This document shows, piece after piece, positions 36,816 through 45,135 of a stretch of 64,000 nucleotides of DNA. Every line of letters starts with the position of its first letter. Within the stretch, counting starts at the first letter, position 1. The translations under genes were made by a program, and so were the position numbers. Location: NCBI GenBank assembly GCA_002257025.1, contig NCHA01000007.1, forward strand, positions 1 to 64,000, read 5' to 3'. The DNA comes from Sphingobacteriales bacterium 16-39-50. Its GTDB lineage: Bacteria > Bacteroidota > Bacteroidia > Sphingobacteriales > Sphingobacteriaceae. Under the pieces are notes generated by a model that saw nothing but the letters and a program-made list of their open reading frames with translations, did not search any database and had not been told where the DNA came from.

Positions 36816-37020
36816 GATCTTGTGTTTTAAGGTTTAAATGATACTCAAATATCCGGATAATTCATCTCTTTAACTGTTACATCTGTTACAATACTCTTTG
36901 AATTTATCGGATACATTATCATTCTTTTATCAGATTTTATTTAAAACCTGCTCAAATGTATGCTAAGATTTTAATAAAAGATAAAATTATCTTTTATTTG
37001 TTTTAAACAATCTTTTAAAA

Positions 37021-37416
37021 ATGAATTTAAGGAAACCATTGATCTATTCCTGCTCGGGATGTTCGAGTGCTGCTCAAATGGCTAATTATATCGCTGTAAG
37101 ATTAGACCGTCGGGGTATTGCAGATATGTCGTGTATTGCTGGTGTTGGGGGTGGAGTAAAGAAACTTGTCAGAACAGCACTTTCAGGAAGAAAAATAATA
37201 GTACTTGACGGGTGTCCGCTTGCTTGCTCCAAAGCTTGCCTGAGTCATCATGAGATTGTACCTGATATACAGATTGATCTTAGTACTCTGGGTGTTTCAA
37301 AGAAGGAACATGAAGATTTTAATCAGGCTGAAGCCGATGAAATCATGGAGCAACTTATAGTAAAGATCAGTGCGGCAGAAAATCTGAAATTAACTTCCCT
37401 CGTAAATCACCCCTGA
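37021..37416 (+). CDS. DGC-domain putative zinc-binding protein
   Basis: A 131-residue cysteine-rich protein with the DGC-family signatures YSCSGCSSAAQMANY at the N-terminus and IIVLDGCPLACSKACLSHHE in the middle, giving at least seven Cys and a His pair suited to metal binding. No enzyme activity is known for the family. It is divergent from the DUF302-OsmC pair (205-nt shared upstream region), which suggests joint regulation. Its last 27 nt overlap the 3' end of queD on the other strand. Confidence 0.88.
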   Translation: MNLRKPLIYSCSGCSSAAQMANYIAVRLDRRGIADMSCIAGVGGGVKKLVRTALSGRKIIVLDGCPLACSKACLSHHEIVPDIQIDLSTLGVSKKEHEDFNQAEADEIMEQLIVKISAAENLKLTSLVNHP

Positions 37417-37746
37417 AGTAGGGGTTTCTTTTAGTTCGATCCTTTTTAATTCAGGGATCAGGGGCTTTAATTTGTCCCATAACCAGATGGTCAGGATTTC
37501 GCTGGTTGGGTTTTCGAGTCCGGGTATTTCGTTCAATAAATGATGATCCAGAATTTCAATAATTGGTTTGATATGCATTTTGAGGTCTCCATAATCAATG
37601 ATCCATCCGGTTTTTTCATCGGGATGCCCTTCCACAAAAACACTGAGCGCATAGGTATGGCCATGCATATTGGCACATTTATGTCCTTCGGGTACATTGG
37701 GAAGAAAATGTGCTGAATCGAAAGTAAATTGCTTGTAAATTAACAT
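37390..37746 (-). CDS. queD: 6-carboxytetrahydropterin synthase (QueD family)
   Basis: A 118-residue T-fold enzyme of queuosine/7-deazaguanine synthesis converting 7,8-dihydroneopterin triphosphate to 6-carboxytetrahydropterin. The zinc His residues are in FDSAHFLP and NMHGHTY and the catalytic Cys is in EGHKCANM. DYGDLKMHIKPII, LDHHLLNEIPGLENPTSE and the Glu near the end complete the active site. The length is normal. queC and queE are not adjacent. Confidence 0.93.
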   Translation of the reverse strand: MLIYKQFTFDSAHFLPNVPEGHKCANMHGHTYALSVFVEGHPDEKTGWIIDYGDLKMHIKPIIEILDHHLLNEIPGLENPTSEILTIWLWDKLKPLIPELKRIELKETPTSGVIYEGS

Positions 37747-37789
37747 GCGGCAAAAATAGATTCTAAACTAAAGATAAAAATGATCCTGA

Positions 37790-38959
37790 TCAGTTTTGAG
37801 GATTATTTTCAACAAGAATGCTGAAAGCTGTTCCGCCGAAACCTGCAGCATTGATGAGGATTTTTTGCAGAGATTTCGACTGCTTTTGTAGGGGAAGATA
37901 TGGCACCTGAATAAATTGATCATGTTTCAGCATTAAAAGGGCCATTTCAAGACTCATAGCACCAGATGCACCGAAAGTATGCCCGATTTTCCATTTATTT
38001 CCGGTTAAAAGGGGCTTATTTTTACCAAAGATGGTTTCAATGGCTATCATTTCAGAGTTGTCGCCCAACATAGTGCCCGGTGAATGCATAATTACTGCAT
38101 CAATACTTCCGGGTTGATGACCTTCAAGAGCCATTTGCATTGATTTTTGCAGGCAGAGGGCATTTTCAGATAAAGAGGCACCATGACTGATAATTTCTGT
38201 TCCAAATCCTATACCTGTAATAAATCCAAGTGCGTTCTCAGAATTAAGCTCCAGGCAAAAACAGGCCGCAGCTTCTCCCAGAATCAGGGTATTTTGCTCT
38301 TTTTTAAGATCCATACTCCTGCAGGGATAATCCTGATCAAGTGCCGAATATATTTTGAGTGCCTTCATCTGGGCAATTGTAAAAGGCGTTAAGGGAGCTT
38401 CACTACCTCCGGCCAGAAAGCGCGTACAAAAGCCTGCCTGGAGCCATGCAGAGGCATTGGCAATCGATTGTAAAGCCGTTGAACAGGTAGCAGAATGAGA
38501 AATTGTAGGCCCGCTTATATTCTGGTCGCAGGCAACCCAACTGGAAATATTCCCCAATGTAGTGCCGGGAGAGGTAAGTGGATTCACTTTTTGGCTACCG
38601 CTCTCAATAAATTCACTGTGATATTTTTCAAAGCTTCCTGTTGCCCCTCTGGATGAACCCATATTAATACCAAATTCTTCATCCGTATTCCATCCTGCCT
38701 GCTTTACAGCAATTCTTGATGCGGCAATCGCATAAAGTACACTGGGGTCAAGCTGCTGGTATTTTTTTTCCTTAATCAGTCCGGTAATTAGTTCTTTCGC
38801 CTCAGTTGAAAGCCTTGAAACCCATTCAGATTTGTTAATTATATTTCCCCGCTGAAAGCAATGCTGTTTATTCAAGTATTGGTTCCAGACAGATTCACTG
38901 TTTGCACCTAAAGCCGAAATACTTCCGTAACCACTTATCGCTATTTTCAGGTTTTTCAT
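37790..38959 (-). CDS. Beta-ketoacyl synthase (FabF-like)
   Basis: A 389-residue condensing enzyme with a complete triad: the Cys in SATCSTALQSIANA (about residue 160), the His in IMHSPGTMLGDNSE and the His in WKIGHTFGASGAM. It is divergent from housekeeping FabF/FabB: the usual glycine-rich end is NAAGFGGTAFSILVE and the N-terminus is short. No acyl carrier protein or reductase gene is adjacent, so it may belong to a scattered pigment or specialised fatty-acid pathway. Placed 43 nt upstream of the queD start on the same strand. Confidence 0.85.
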   Translation of the reverse strand: MKNLKIAISGYGSISALGANSESVWNQYLNKQHCFQRGNIINKSEWVSRLSTEAKELITGLIKEKKYQQLDPSVLYAIAASRIAVKQAGWNTDEEFGINMGSSRGATGSFEKYHSEFIESGSQKVNPLTSPGTTLGNISSWVACDQNISGPTISHSATCSTALQSIANASAWLQAGFCTRFLAGGSEAPLTPFTIAQMKALKIYSALDQDYPCRSMDLKKEQNTLILGEAAACFCLELNSENALGFITGIGFGTEIISHGASLSENALCLQKSMQMALEGHQPGSIDAVIMHSPGTMLGDNSEMIAIETIFGKNKPLLTGNKWKIGHTFGASGAMSLEMALLMLKHDQFIQVPYLPLQKQSKSLQKILINAAGFGGTAFSILVENNPQN

Positions 38960-39174
38960 GGAATCTAAATACTGTAATTTTTAAATTGCTTCGAATGTAA
39001 GGCAGATATTGCTGATTTGGAAAATAACAAGACTTTTTGTCAAAAAAACCAATGATTACATTCCTGGAGGCCTTATTACTTTCATTGGCTTGGTTATTTA
39101 TTCTTCTCTCAAACTGCCGCCCATGGCATTTTATAGAGGCTTATAAATTATCCTTAAGATTTTTCAAATGTTTT

Positions 39175-39268
39175 GCTCTCGCAGAGACGCTAAGACCCAA
39201 AGACCTACTTGTCAACAATATCATTCGTTTTATTGATATGTTTAGCGTCTCTGCGTCTTAGCGAGAGC
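39175..39268. repeat. 8-bp-periodic inverted-repeat element (CGCTAAGA/CGCAGAGA)
   Basis: The left arm has CGCAGAGA, CGCTAAGA and CCCAAAGA in 8-bp register from GCTCTCG. The right arm, read inverted, gives GCTCTCG, CTAAGACG and CAGAGACG. An AT-rich loop is between. The rest of the gap 38960-39421 shows no gene; an open frame across the repeat is not considered coding. Confidence 0.8.
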
Positions 39269-39421
39269 CTTTTTAATATTTTACACAGCGAATGGTCGAT
39301 GGTTTCCGTAATAATTTCTACTCATGCTAAGCTAAAATCATTTCTCTTTCAAAATTAACCTCATTTATTAACTGACAATGTCTGATGCTTTGTATCAAAC
39401 TGAACAATCATGAATTCAATC

Positions 39422-41446
39422 CTAAAATTTCAGAGATAGCATTGAATATACATTCCTGCCCGGGCGAAGCATTTTACCCCAGTCGAGGTGTTCATAATAG
39501 GCCTCGTCCAGAATGTTTTCGATTCCTGCAGAAAATTCAAGATTGTATTTTGCCATATTGAAGGTATAACTACTACGTAGGTTAAAGATTGAAAAGCCCG
39601 GACTGGTTTTTTCACCAAATGCTGTACTGACTCTGTTCTGTCCTGAACTTATCTCACTTTCTGCCTGAATGAATAATTTCTCATGATTATACCTTAGCCC
39701 GGTAATTGATTTTAATGGGGAGATCAATGGTAGAGGATTACCTGCATTGTCCCTGCCACGAACCCACTTAAGGGTATTGTTCAGCGTGAAATGGCGGTTT
39801 GCAAACTGATAGTTCAGGCTGCTTTCTGCTCCGCTGATTCTGGCTGATGGTATATTGATATATCCGCGAACACCATCGGCACCTATAGTCATTACACTTA
39901 AACCGGATTGAGTTTGTCCCAGGATATAATTCTGCAAATAGCTTGTAAATCCACTTAACTTCAGAGAAATATTATTTAATGAATAGATAATATTTAACCC
40001 TGCATTTAATGCACTCTCATTTTTTAAATACGGATTTCCGATATAATCGTGGTTATCCATCCGGTTAAAGAGATAAAAGCCATAACGTTCTGAGGTAGTT
40101 GGTAATCGTTCACTGTATCCTGCATTTGCGTACAGTGTAAATTCTGAGTTCAGATATCGGGTGTACCCTGTACTGAAATTTTTCAGCAGCCTGTTTGCCG
40201 GCTTCGATACATCGTATCCCAATACTGCAAACTGGTCTTGTCCCATTTTGTCGCTAAGCTTTGAGAAAGCGGCATCCATTCTGACTTTAAAGTCGATCCT
40301 GCTTTTTTCGTTCACTGAGATCAGATCCTGAAGGTACAAACCTGTCACAGTTTGATGATTAACAGGCCATGTTAGCATATACATCGGGGCGCTGTTGGGG
40401 GGATACATGGTCATATCTGCTTTTACGCGGTTATGGTATGCGTCAAGTTTCAAGCTGATTGAATGTTTGCCGCGATTCCTTAATTGAGTCTCCAGGTAAG
40501 CACCCTCGGTATTGCTCCAGCCCGGCATATCCATATGCATGGGTACGGAAGGACGTTTGGTATCATCCATAGCATGTTTGATGCTGTTTACATAAAATTT
40601 TGCTTCCAAATCCCTGATCAAGCCATTTTTTGGATTATTCCTGAAGGTGATAGCTCCAACTCTTGCACGGGCATTTCCTACGTCCATTGGTAATGCAGGA
40701 TAGCCTATGTTCCATCCGTCGTCGATGAGAACATCAGCTTTCAGGATACTGTTCTCGCTCAATTGATATTTGCCTGAAATACTCGCATTTGCTTTCTCAT
40801 ATTGTGAAAAATCTACTTTTCTGTTCAGACCATCCCGGTAATTGCCTGCCTTACGATAGACCCCGCTTACCCGCATAGCCCATTTGGATGTACCGTAATC
40901 GAAGGCCAAAATATTCTGAACTGCAGCGGCAGCAGAATAATAACCTGATGCCAGAGTGCCCGAAAGTTTTTTCTCCGGATTTAAAGTGGCTTCAGCAAGT
41001 TTCAGGTTTAGGCTTCCACCGATGGATGCACCCATAGCCATGCCATCACCCGCATATTTTATATCAATGCTTTTCAGGTTCACAGGTTCTGTATAAATGG
41101 TCACAGGATCCATCTTGTCCGTACACGCTCCAAAAAACTTCATGCCATCGATCACTACATTGACCTGGCCGGCACTGAAAGCGCGAAGTACAGGTTCCAT
41201 TCCAATCGGGCCTCTTCTGATCAGACTTACACCCTCGATTTTTGAGAGGATATCTTCGGTACTCGAAAGGCTTGAGGACTGGTAAAATGCCGAACCGGGA
41301 TGTTTACTCTGGCTATGTCCTTGTATTAAAACCTCTTTCAGTTCCATACGTTTGTAAATTGTATCTGGAACTGGCTGGGCTGCTACCGGGTAGCCTGAAA
41401 TGATCAGGCTACTAAGTAACAAAACAATATTTAAGAAAGATTTCAT
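39422..41446 (-). CDS. TonB-dependent receptor, probable copper uptake (OprC/NosA-like)
   Basis: An outer-membrane TonB receptor with a signal peptide (MKSFLNIVLLLSSLIISGYP). The start at 41446 is preferred over a longer frame because it follows the upstream stop by 4 nt and gives the signal peptide. The plug includes SLIRRGPIGMEPVLRAFSAG and VVIDGMKFFGACTDKMDPVT. The C-x3-M (Cys108-Met112) resembles the copper-binding C-x3-M of OprC. A Met/His cluster MPMHMDMPG lies at about 301-309 in an extracellular loop, and MYPPNSAPMYML is nearby. The barrel ends in NVYSMLSLKF with C-terminal Phe. The neighbours are a Met/His-rich lipoprotein and a small Cys protein. Confidence 0.8.
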   Translation of the reverse strand: MKSFLNIVLLLSSLIISGYPVAAQPVPDTIYKRMELKEVLIQGHSQSKHPGSAFYQSSSLSSTEDILSKIEGVSLIRRGPIGMEPVLRAFSAGQVNVVIDGMKFFGACTDKMDPVTIYTEPVNLKSIDIKYAGDGMAMGASIGGSLNLKLAEATLNPEKKLSGTLASGYYSAAAAVQNILAFDYGTSKWAMRVSGVYRKAGNYRDGLNRKVDFSQYEKANASISGKYQLSENSILKADVLIDDGWNIGYPALPMDVGNARARVGAITFRNNPKNGLIRDLEAKFYVNSIKHAMDDTKRPSVPMHMDMPGWSNTEGAYLETQLRNRGKHSISLKLDAYHNRVKADMTMYPPNSAPMYMLTWPVNHQTVTGLYLQDLISVNEKSRIDFKVRMDAAFSKLSDKMGQDQFAVLGYDVSKPANRLLKNFSTGYTRYLNSEFTLYANAGYSERLPTTSERYGFYLFNRMDNHDYIGNPYLKNESALNAGLNIIYSLNNISLKLSGFTSYLQNYILGQTQSGLSVMTIGADGVRGYINIPSARISGAESSLNYQFANRHFTLNNTLKWVRGRDNAGNPLPLISPLKSITGLRYNHEKLFIQAESEISSGQNRVSTAFGEKTSPGFSIFNLRSSYTFNMAKYNLEFSAGIENILDEAYYEHLDWGKMLRPGRNVYSMLSLKF

Positions 41447-41450
41447 GCTT

Positions 41451-42272
41451 TTAAAATAAGAGGTCAAAGAAGCTTGTGGTTGATTTACCTTCCTTATTCA
41501 AAACCAGGTTTATTCTCCAATCACCCGTCATTGTAAAGTTTACTTTTCCTTTATAATGGCCATTTTTAGTCAGTACCGGATTGACATTGTTTGGTGAACC
41601 ATGTCCCATACTTGGCATTTCAGGAGTCATAGTGATGCTGTAATTATCCTCGGCCGGGAATGTCATCATATCAAGCTTTTTAAATACAGCTATCTCAAAA
41701 TCATTTACACCAACCTTAGGACTTGAAGGGGAGATGTACGCGATAATAATTTTTGACCCATCCGCTGCTGTCATATTTTTTACCCGTTCAGGTTGGGATT
41801 GTTTTACCTGAATTGCCATTTCAGCTTTTCCATATTTAGTCTGGCCTTCTTTTTTAACCATCACTATCATTTTCCATTTACCGCTTTCACCGGAGCTGGG
41901 CATGGTAAATACTGCAGCGCAAGGAAAAAGTGTGTTATCAGCATCCATGCTCTCAGGGTTTTCAAGAGGGGCGGAGTGGCTCATTTTCACACCATTCAGA
42001 TCCATATCCATCATGGGAAGGATTTGGACAGAAGATCTGTTTACTGCTTTGCCACTAGCCGAATCAGTTAAGGCAATATATAATTTCTGATATCCGGTGT
42101 TTAATTCAGTGCCTGACCATAGCTCTACTTTGGTAGCAGAACCAATAGCAAAGGCATCTGCAATTTTAATAAGGTTTTTTTTAGGGTCTTCAATTGTTAT
42201 GTCTGAATCTTTTTGGCAAGAGCTGAGAACTGTACCTGCAAAGGCAAGTACTAAGAATAGTATCTTTTTCAT
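41451..42272 (-). CDS. Met/His-rich periplasmic lipoprotein
   Basis: Starts at 42272 (MKKILFLVLAFAGTVLSSCQ) with a lipobox LSSC, so the mature Cys is lipidated. The body has two beta-sandwich-like halves that resemble YtkA/FixH-type domains. Met/His/Asp clusters, MMDMDLNGVKMSHSA and MTPEMPSMGHG, suggest copper(I) binding. The upstream codons giving MHTIIVNN before the lipoprotein signal are not used. It is located directly upstream of the receptor (4-nt gap). Likely it takes part in copper handling; the family assignment is tentative. Confidence 0.7.
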   Translation of the reverse strand: MKKILFLVLAFAGTVLSSCQKDSDITIEDPKKNLIKIADAFAIGSATKVELWSGTELNTGYQKLYIALTDSASGKAVNRSSVQILPMMDMDLNGVKMSHSAPLENPESMDADNTLFPCAAVFTMPSSGESGKWKMIVMVKKEGQTKYGKAEMAIQVKQSQPERVKNMTAADGSKIIIAYISPSSPKVGVNDFEIAVFKKLDMMTFPAEDNYSITMTPEMPSMGHGSPNNVNPVLTKNGHYKGKVNFTMTGDWRINLVLNKEGKSTTSFFDLLF

Positions 42273-42449
42273 GTTGTTTACAATAATGGTATGCAATGGA
42301 GATTCTGATGCACATAGCTATCCAGCAAGGCATAGAAATCTATCCGCTATTTTGCTAAAGGTCTTTTTTAACCGTTTATAATTAATTAGTAAGGTCCTTG
42401 TCCGACAATGATTCCCGGACATTATTTCAGGGCGAAATATTTATTGCTC

Positions 42450-42818
42450 TTAGACCAGAGGGGGATGGAATATCTTATTATTTAAGGTATGTGTATAAAG
42501 GTTTTTCAATTCAGGAATGGTATTTTCAATAAGAATGTATTCGGGGTCAATTGAAAGGTGTACATGGGGAATAAATACCGGAAATTCGATTTGTTTAAAA
42601 ATTCCAGTGGTTTGTTTTTCAGCCTTATCAGCCTCGCCCATTTTCTTTTTCAAATAACATTTACCATTACACTTTAATTCAGGTTTGTCTTTATTCTCGC
42701 AGAGTTCAGCGATGATATATTCTATATTAATAGAGTAATAACTGATAAGACCAATTTTAATAAGGCATTGAAAGCTCAGTGCCATTATTAAAACCAGACT
42801 TATGAATTTATACTTCAT
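42450..42818 (-). CDS. Small Cys-containing membrane-anchored protein of the receptor locus
   Basis: A 122-residue protein with an N-terminal hydrophobic segment (FISLVLIMALSFQCLIKIG) and a conserved-looking Cys group CENKDKPELKCNGKCYLKKK (C-x10-C-x3-C). The second half has HVHLSIDPEY. It has no known domain, but I recall similar proteins beside copper-type TonB receptors in Bacteroidetes. It is upstream of the lipoprotein and receptor genes on the same strand (177 nt). The Cys motif may bind a metal; function is inferred from context only. Confidence 0.65.
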   Translation of the reverse strand: MKYKFISLVLIMALSFQCLIKIGLISYYSINIEYIIAELCENKDKPELKCNGKCYLKKKMGEADKAEKQTTGIFKQIEFPVFIPHVHLSIDPEYILIENTIPELKNLYTHTLNNKIFHPPLV

Positions 42819-43038
42819 ACTAAAACTTACATTTACCTGAGTAAATCTATAAAAGTTAAAACTGTCTTTAAATGATAGTTATCGGAATGAAATGTGAGAT
42901 AAGTCACTTTTTAAGATTTTATTGTTTAGATATTCTGGCTGAATTGGCAAAAAACATCTGTTGATCTTTCAGCAAAAATAGCCAATGTATAATGTAAAAG
43001 CAATAAAAATCATGAATAGCTCAGTTAAAGTCCTCTAT

Positions 43039-43656
43039 TCAAAGCGTTTTAAATTGGTAACCCTTTTCTGATAAATTTTCAAGGATAATGGGAAGGGCAT
43101 GTTCGAGATGCCTGAATGCTTTCAGGCTATCGTGAAAAACGATAATAGATCCATTTTTGTAATGCTTTAAGACATTTTTGACACATTGCTCTTTCGTAAT
43201 ACGCTCATCAAAATCACCACTAAGTACATCCCACATCACGATTTCTGTTTCAGGAAAATGTTTTCTGATGTCAGTTATCTGTGATTTTTTTATCCTGCCA
43301 TATGGTGGCCTGAACAGGCGTGTGCCGGTAAGTAAAGAAGTCTTTCGTACATTGTCTAAATAATCGCTGTCTGATGTTTTCCAGCCCTTGAGATGATTGT
43401 AGGTGTGATTTCCTAAGGTATGGCCTTCGGCGATTACATCAGATAAAATAGAAGGATATTTATCTATATTATCGCCAATACAAAAGAACGTGGCTTTGCA
43501 ATTATATTTTTTAAGAGTATTTAATACATAGGGTGTAACAACTGGTATAGGTCCGTCGTCAAAAGTGATATATACATATTTTTCTTCGCGGCTTTTATGC
43601 CAGGTTAGGGTGGGGTATAACCATTTGAGCCAAAAGGGGGAATAAGCTAAATACAA
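43039..43656 (-). CDS. Polysaccharide deacetylase family protein (NodB-like)
   Basis: A 205-residue NodB-fold deacetylase. The motifs are present: TFDDGP (motif 1, metal Asp pair), HTYNH (motif 2 metal His), RPPYGR (motif 3), WDVLSGDFDE (motif 4) and IIVFHDS (motif 5 His). A short N-terminal segment (MYLAYSPFWLKWLYPTL) may anchor it to the membrane. Target is probably N-acetylated glycan such as peptidoglycan. It stands alone, divergent from the TolC gene. Confidence 0.9.
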   Translation of the reverse strand: MYLAYSPFWLKWLYPTLTWHKSREEKYVYITFDDGPIPVVTPYVLNTLKKYNCKATFFCIGDNIDKYPSILSDVIAEGHTLGNHTYNHLKGWKTSDSDYLDNVRKTSLLTGTRLFRPPYGRIKKSQITDIRKHFPETEIVMWDVLSGDFDERITKEQCVKNVLKHYKNGSIIVFHDSLKAFRHLEHALPIILENLSEKGYQFKTL

Positions 43657-43756
43657 TTGCCTTCTAATAATTTATCACGAAGATAAATATGTTATTAATT
43701 AAATGATAGTATTTTTAGAGTGGATTTACATCCTAACCAATCTTGTTGAATAATAT

Positions 43757-45106
43757 ATGAAACATCCAAACCCTAAGGTCTTTTACAGATATAGTGTTTT
43801 TGCCTTATTACTGGCCGGTTCAATTTTGAATCCTCTTTTCGCGCAGGAGCGAATCACCTTAAAAAGGGCTACTGAGCTGGTCATTGAGAATAACCTTCAG
43901 ATCAAGCAGGCTCAGTTTTCTGAGGCCATCTCTGAAGAGAACCTGAGTCAGTCAAAGCTTGCCCTTTATCCTTCACTAAATGCCAATACAGGTTTGAATT
44001 TTAACTTTGGACGTAGTATTGACCCATTGACCAACCAGTTTATCAATCAGGCAATTACATCAACCAGCGGGAACGTTACTTCCAATACAGCTTTGTTTCA
44101 GGGATTTAGAAGGATGAACGAAATATCCCAGAACAAACTCCAGCTTGAAGCTGATAAAAGCAATACACAGAAAGTTAAGAATGATCTGATTTTAGCAGTT
44201 GTAACCAATTATTTGTCGGTACTCAATGCTCAGGATCTTTTGATTGCATCACAGCAACAGCTGGATATAGCGAATCAGCAACTGGATATTGAGCAAAAAT
44301 TCTTTGATGTAGGCAATAAAACACTAGCCGATCTTTCGCAGGCGAAATCGCAGGTCGCTACTGCAGAACTAAATGTTACCAATGCAAAGAATCAGGTTGA
44401 TTTATCTTTCCTGAATCTCGCACAGTTATTGGAACGTGATCCATCAGTATCATTCGAAGTTGAAAAACCTCAGATTGACAATATTAGTAATGTTAATGCA
44501 GCCTATTCTGCTGTGGATGTTTTTAAAACAGCTTCATTGAATTTTCCAGATATAAAGCTTGCTGAATATAGAAAACAGGTATTAGAGAAAGAAATAGACA
44601 TTGCAAGAGGAGGTTATTTTCCATCCCTCAATCTTCAGAGTGGTTTTGGTACCCGGTATTCGAACGGAGCATTTGCTAATAATTCTTTTGCTGCACAGGT
44701 AAAAGATAACTTCAACCAGTTCATCGGTTTTGGATTGACTATTCCAATTTTCAACGGACTTGCAGCTAAGTCTAATGTGCGCAGGGCAAATATTAATTTT
44801 CAAAATGCAATGTTGTCAGAGCAGCTTACAAAAAATAACCTGAATAAAGTTATTAACCAGGCTGTTTATGATCTCAGAGCGGCAGAAAAGCGTTATTATT
44901 CTGCACAGACTGCTTATGAGTCATCAAAAGAAGCGTTCAATGTAATTCAGCAGCGTTATGCAGTTGGTTTGGTTAATTCTCTTGATTTTAATCAGGCACA
45001 GACAAATTTAAATAAAGCACAGTTTGATCAGATTCAGGCACGGTATGACCTTATTTTCAGAAGTAAGGTAATTGATTATTATCTGGGCAATCCAATCACT
45101 TTTTAA
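43757..45106 (+). CDS. TolC family outer-membrane protein
   Basis: A 449-residue outer-membrane efflux channel with a signal peptide (residues 1-29, ending LFAQE). The typical start of the fold is ITLKRATELVIENNLQIKQA. Two OEP repeats contain long coiled-coil helices (QLDIANQQLDIEQKFFDVG and LDFNQAQTNLNKAQFDQI). GFGLTIPIFNGLAAKSNVRR is the conserved beta-barrel entry. It is cotranscribed with the periplasmic adaptor 29 nt downstream. No inner-membrane pump gene follows. Confidence 0.93.
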   Translation: MKHPNPKVFYRYSVFALLLAGSILNPLFAQERITLKRATELVIENNLQIKQAQFSEAISEENLSQSKLALYPSLNANTGLNFNFGRSIDPLTNQFINQAITSTSGNVTSNTALFQGFRRMNEISQNKLQLEADKSNTQKVKNDLILAVVTNYLSVLNAQDLLIASQQQLDIANQQLDIEQKFFDVGNKTLADLSQAKSQVATAELNVTNAKNQVDLSFLNLAQLLERDPSVSFEVEKPQIDNISNVNAAYSAVDVFKTASLNFPDIKLAEYRKQVLEKEIDIARGGYFPSLNLQSGFGTRYSNGAFANNSFAAQVKDNFNQFIGFGLTIPIFNGLAAKSNVRRANINFQNAMLSEQLTKNNLNKVINQAVYDLRAAEKRYYSAQTAYESSKEAFNVIQQRYAVGLVNSLDFNQAQTNLNKAQFDQIQARYDLIFRSKVIDYYLGNPITF

Positions 45107-45135
45107 TCAAAAAAATTTCCCCTTATATCAAAAAA

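Noticed and set aside
39037..39261. 74-residue frame in the gap after the ketoacyl synthase
   Set aside because: It runs through the 8-bp inverted-repeat element and has a TTG start and no recognisable domain.
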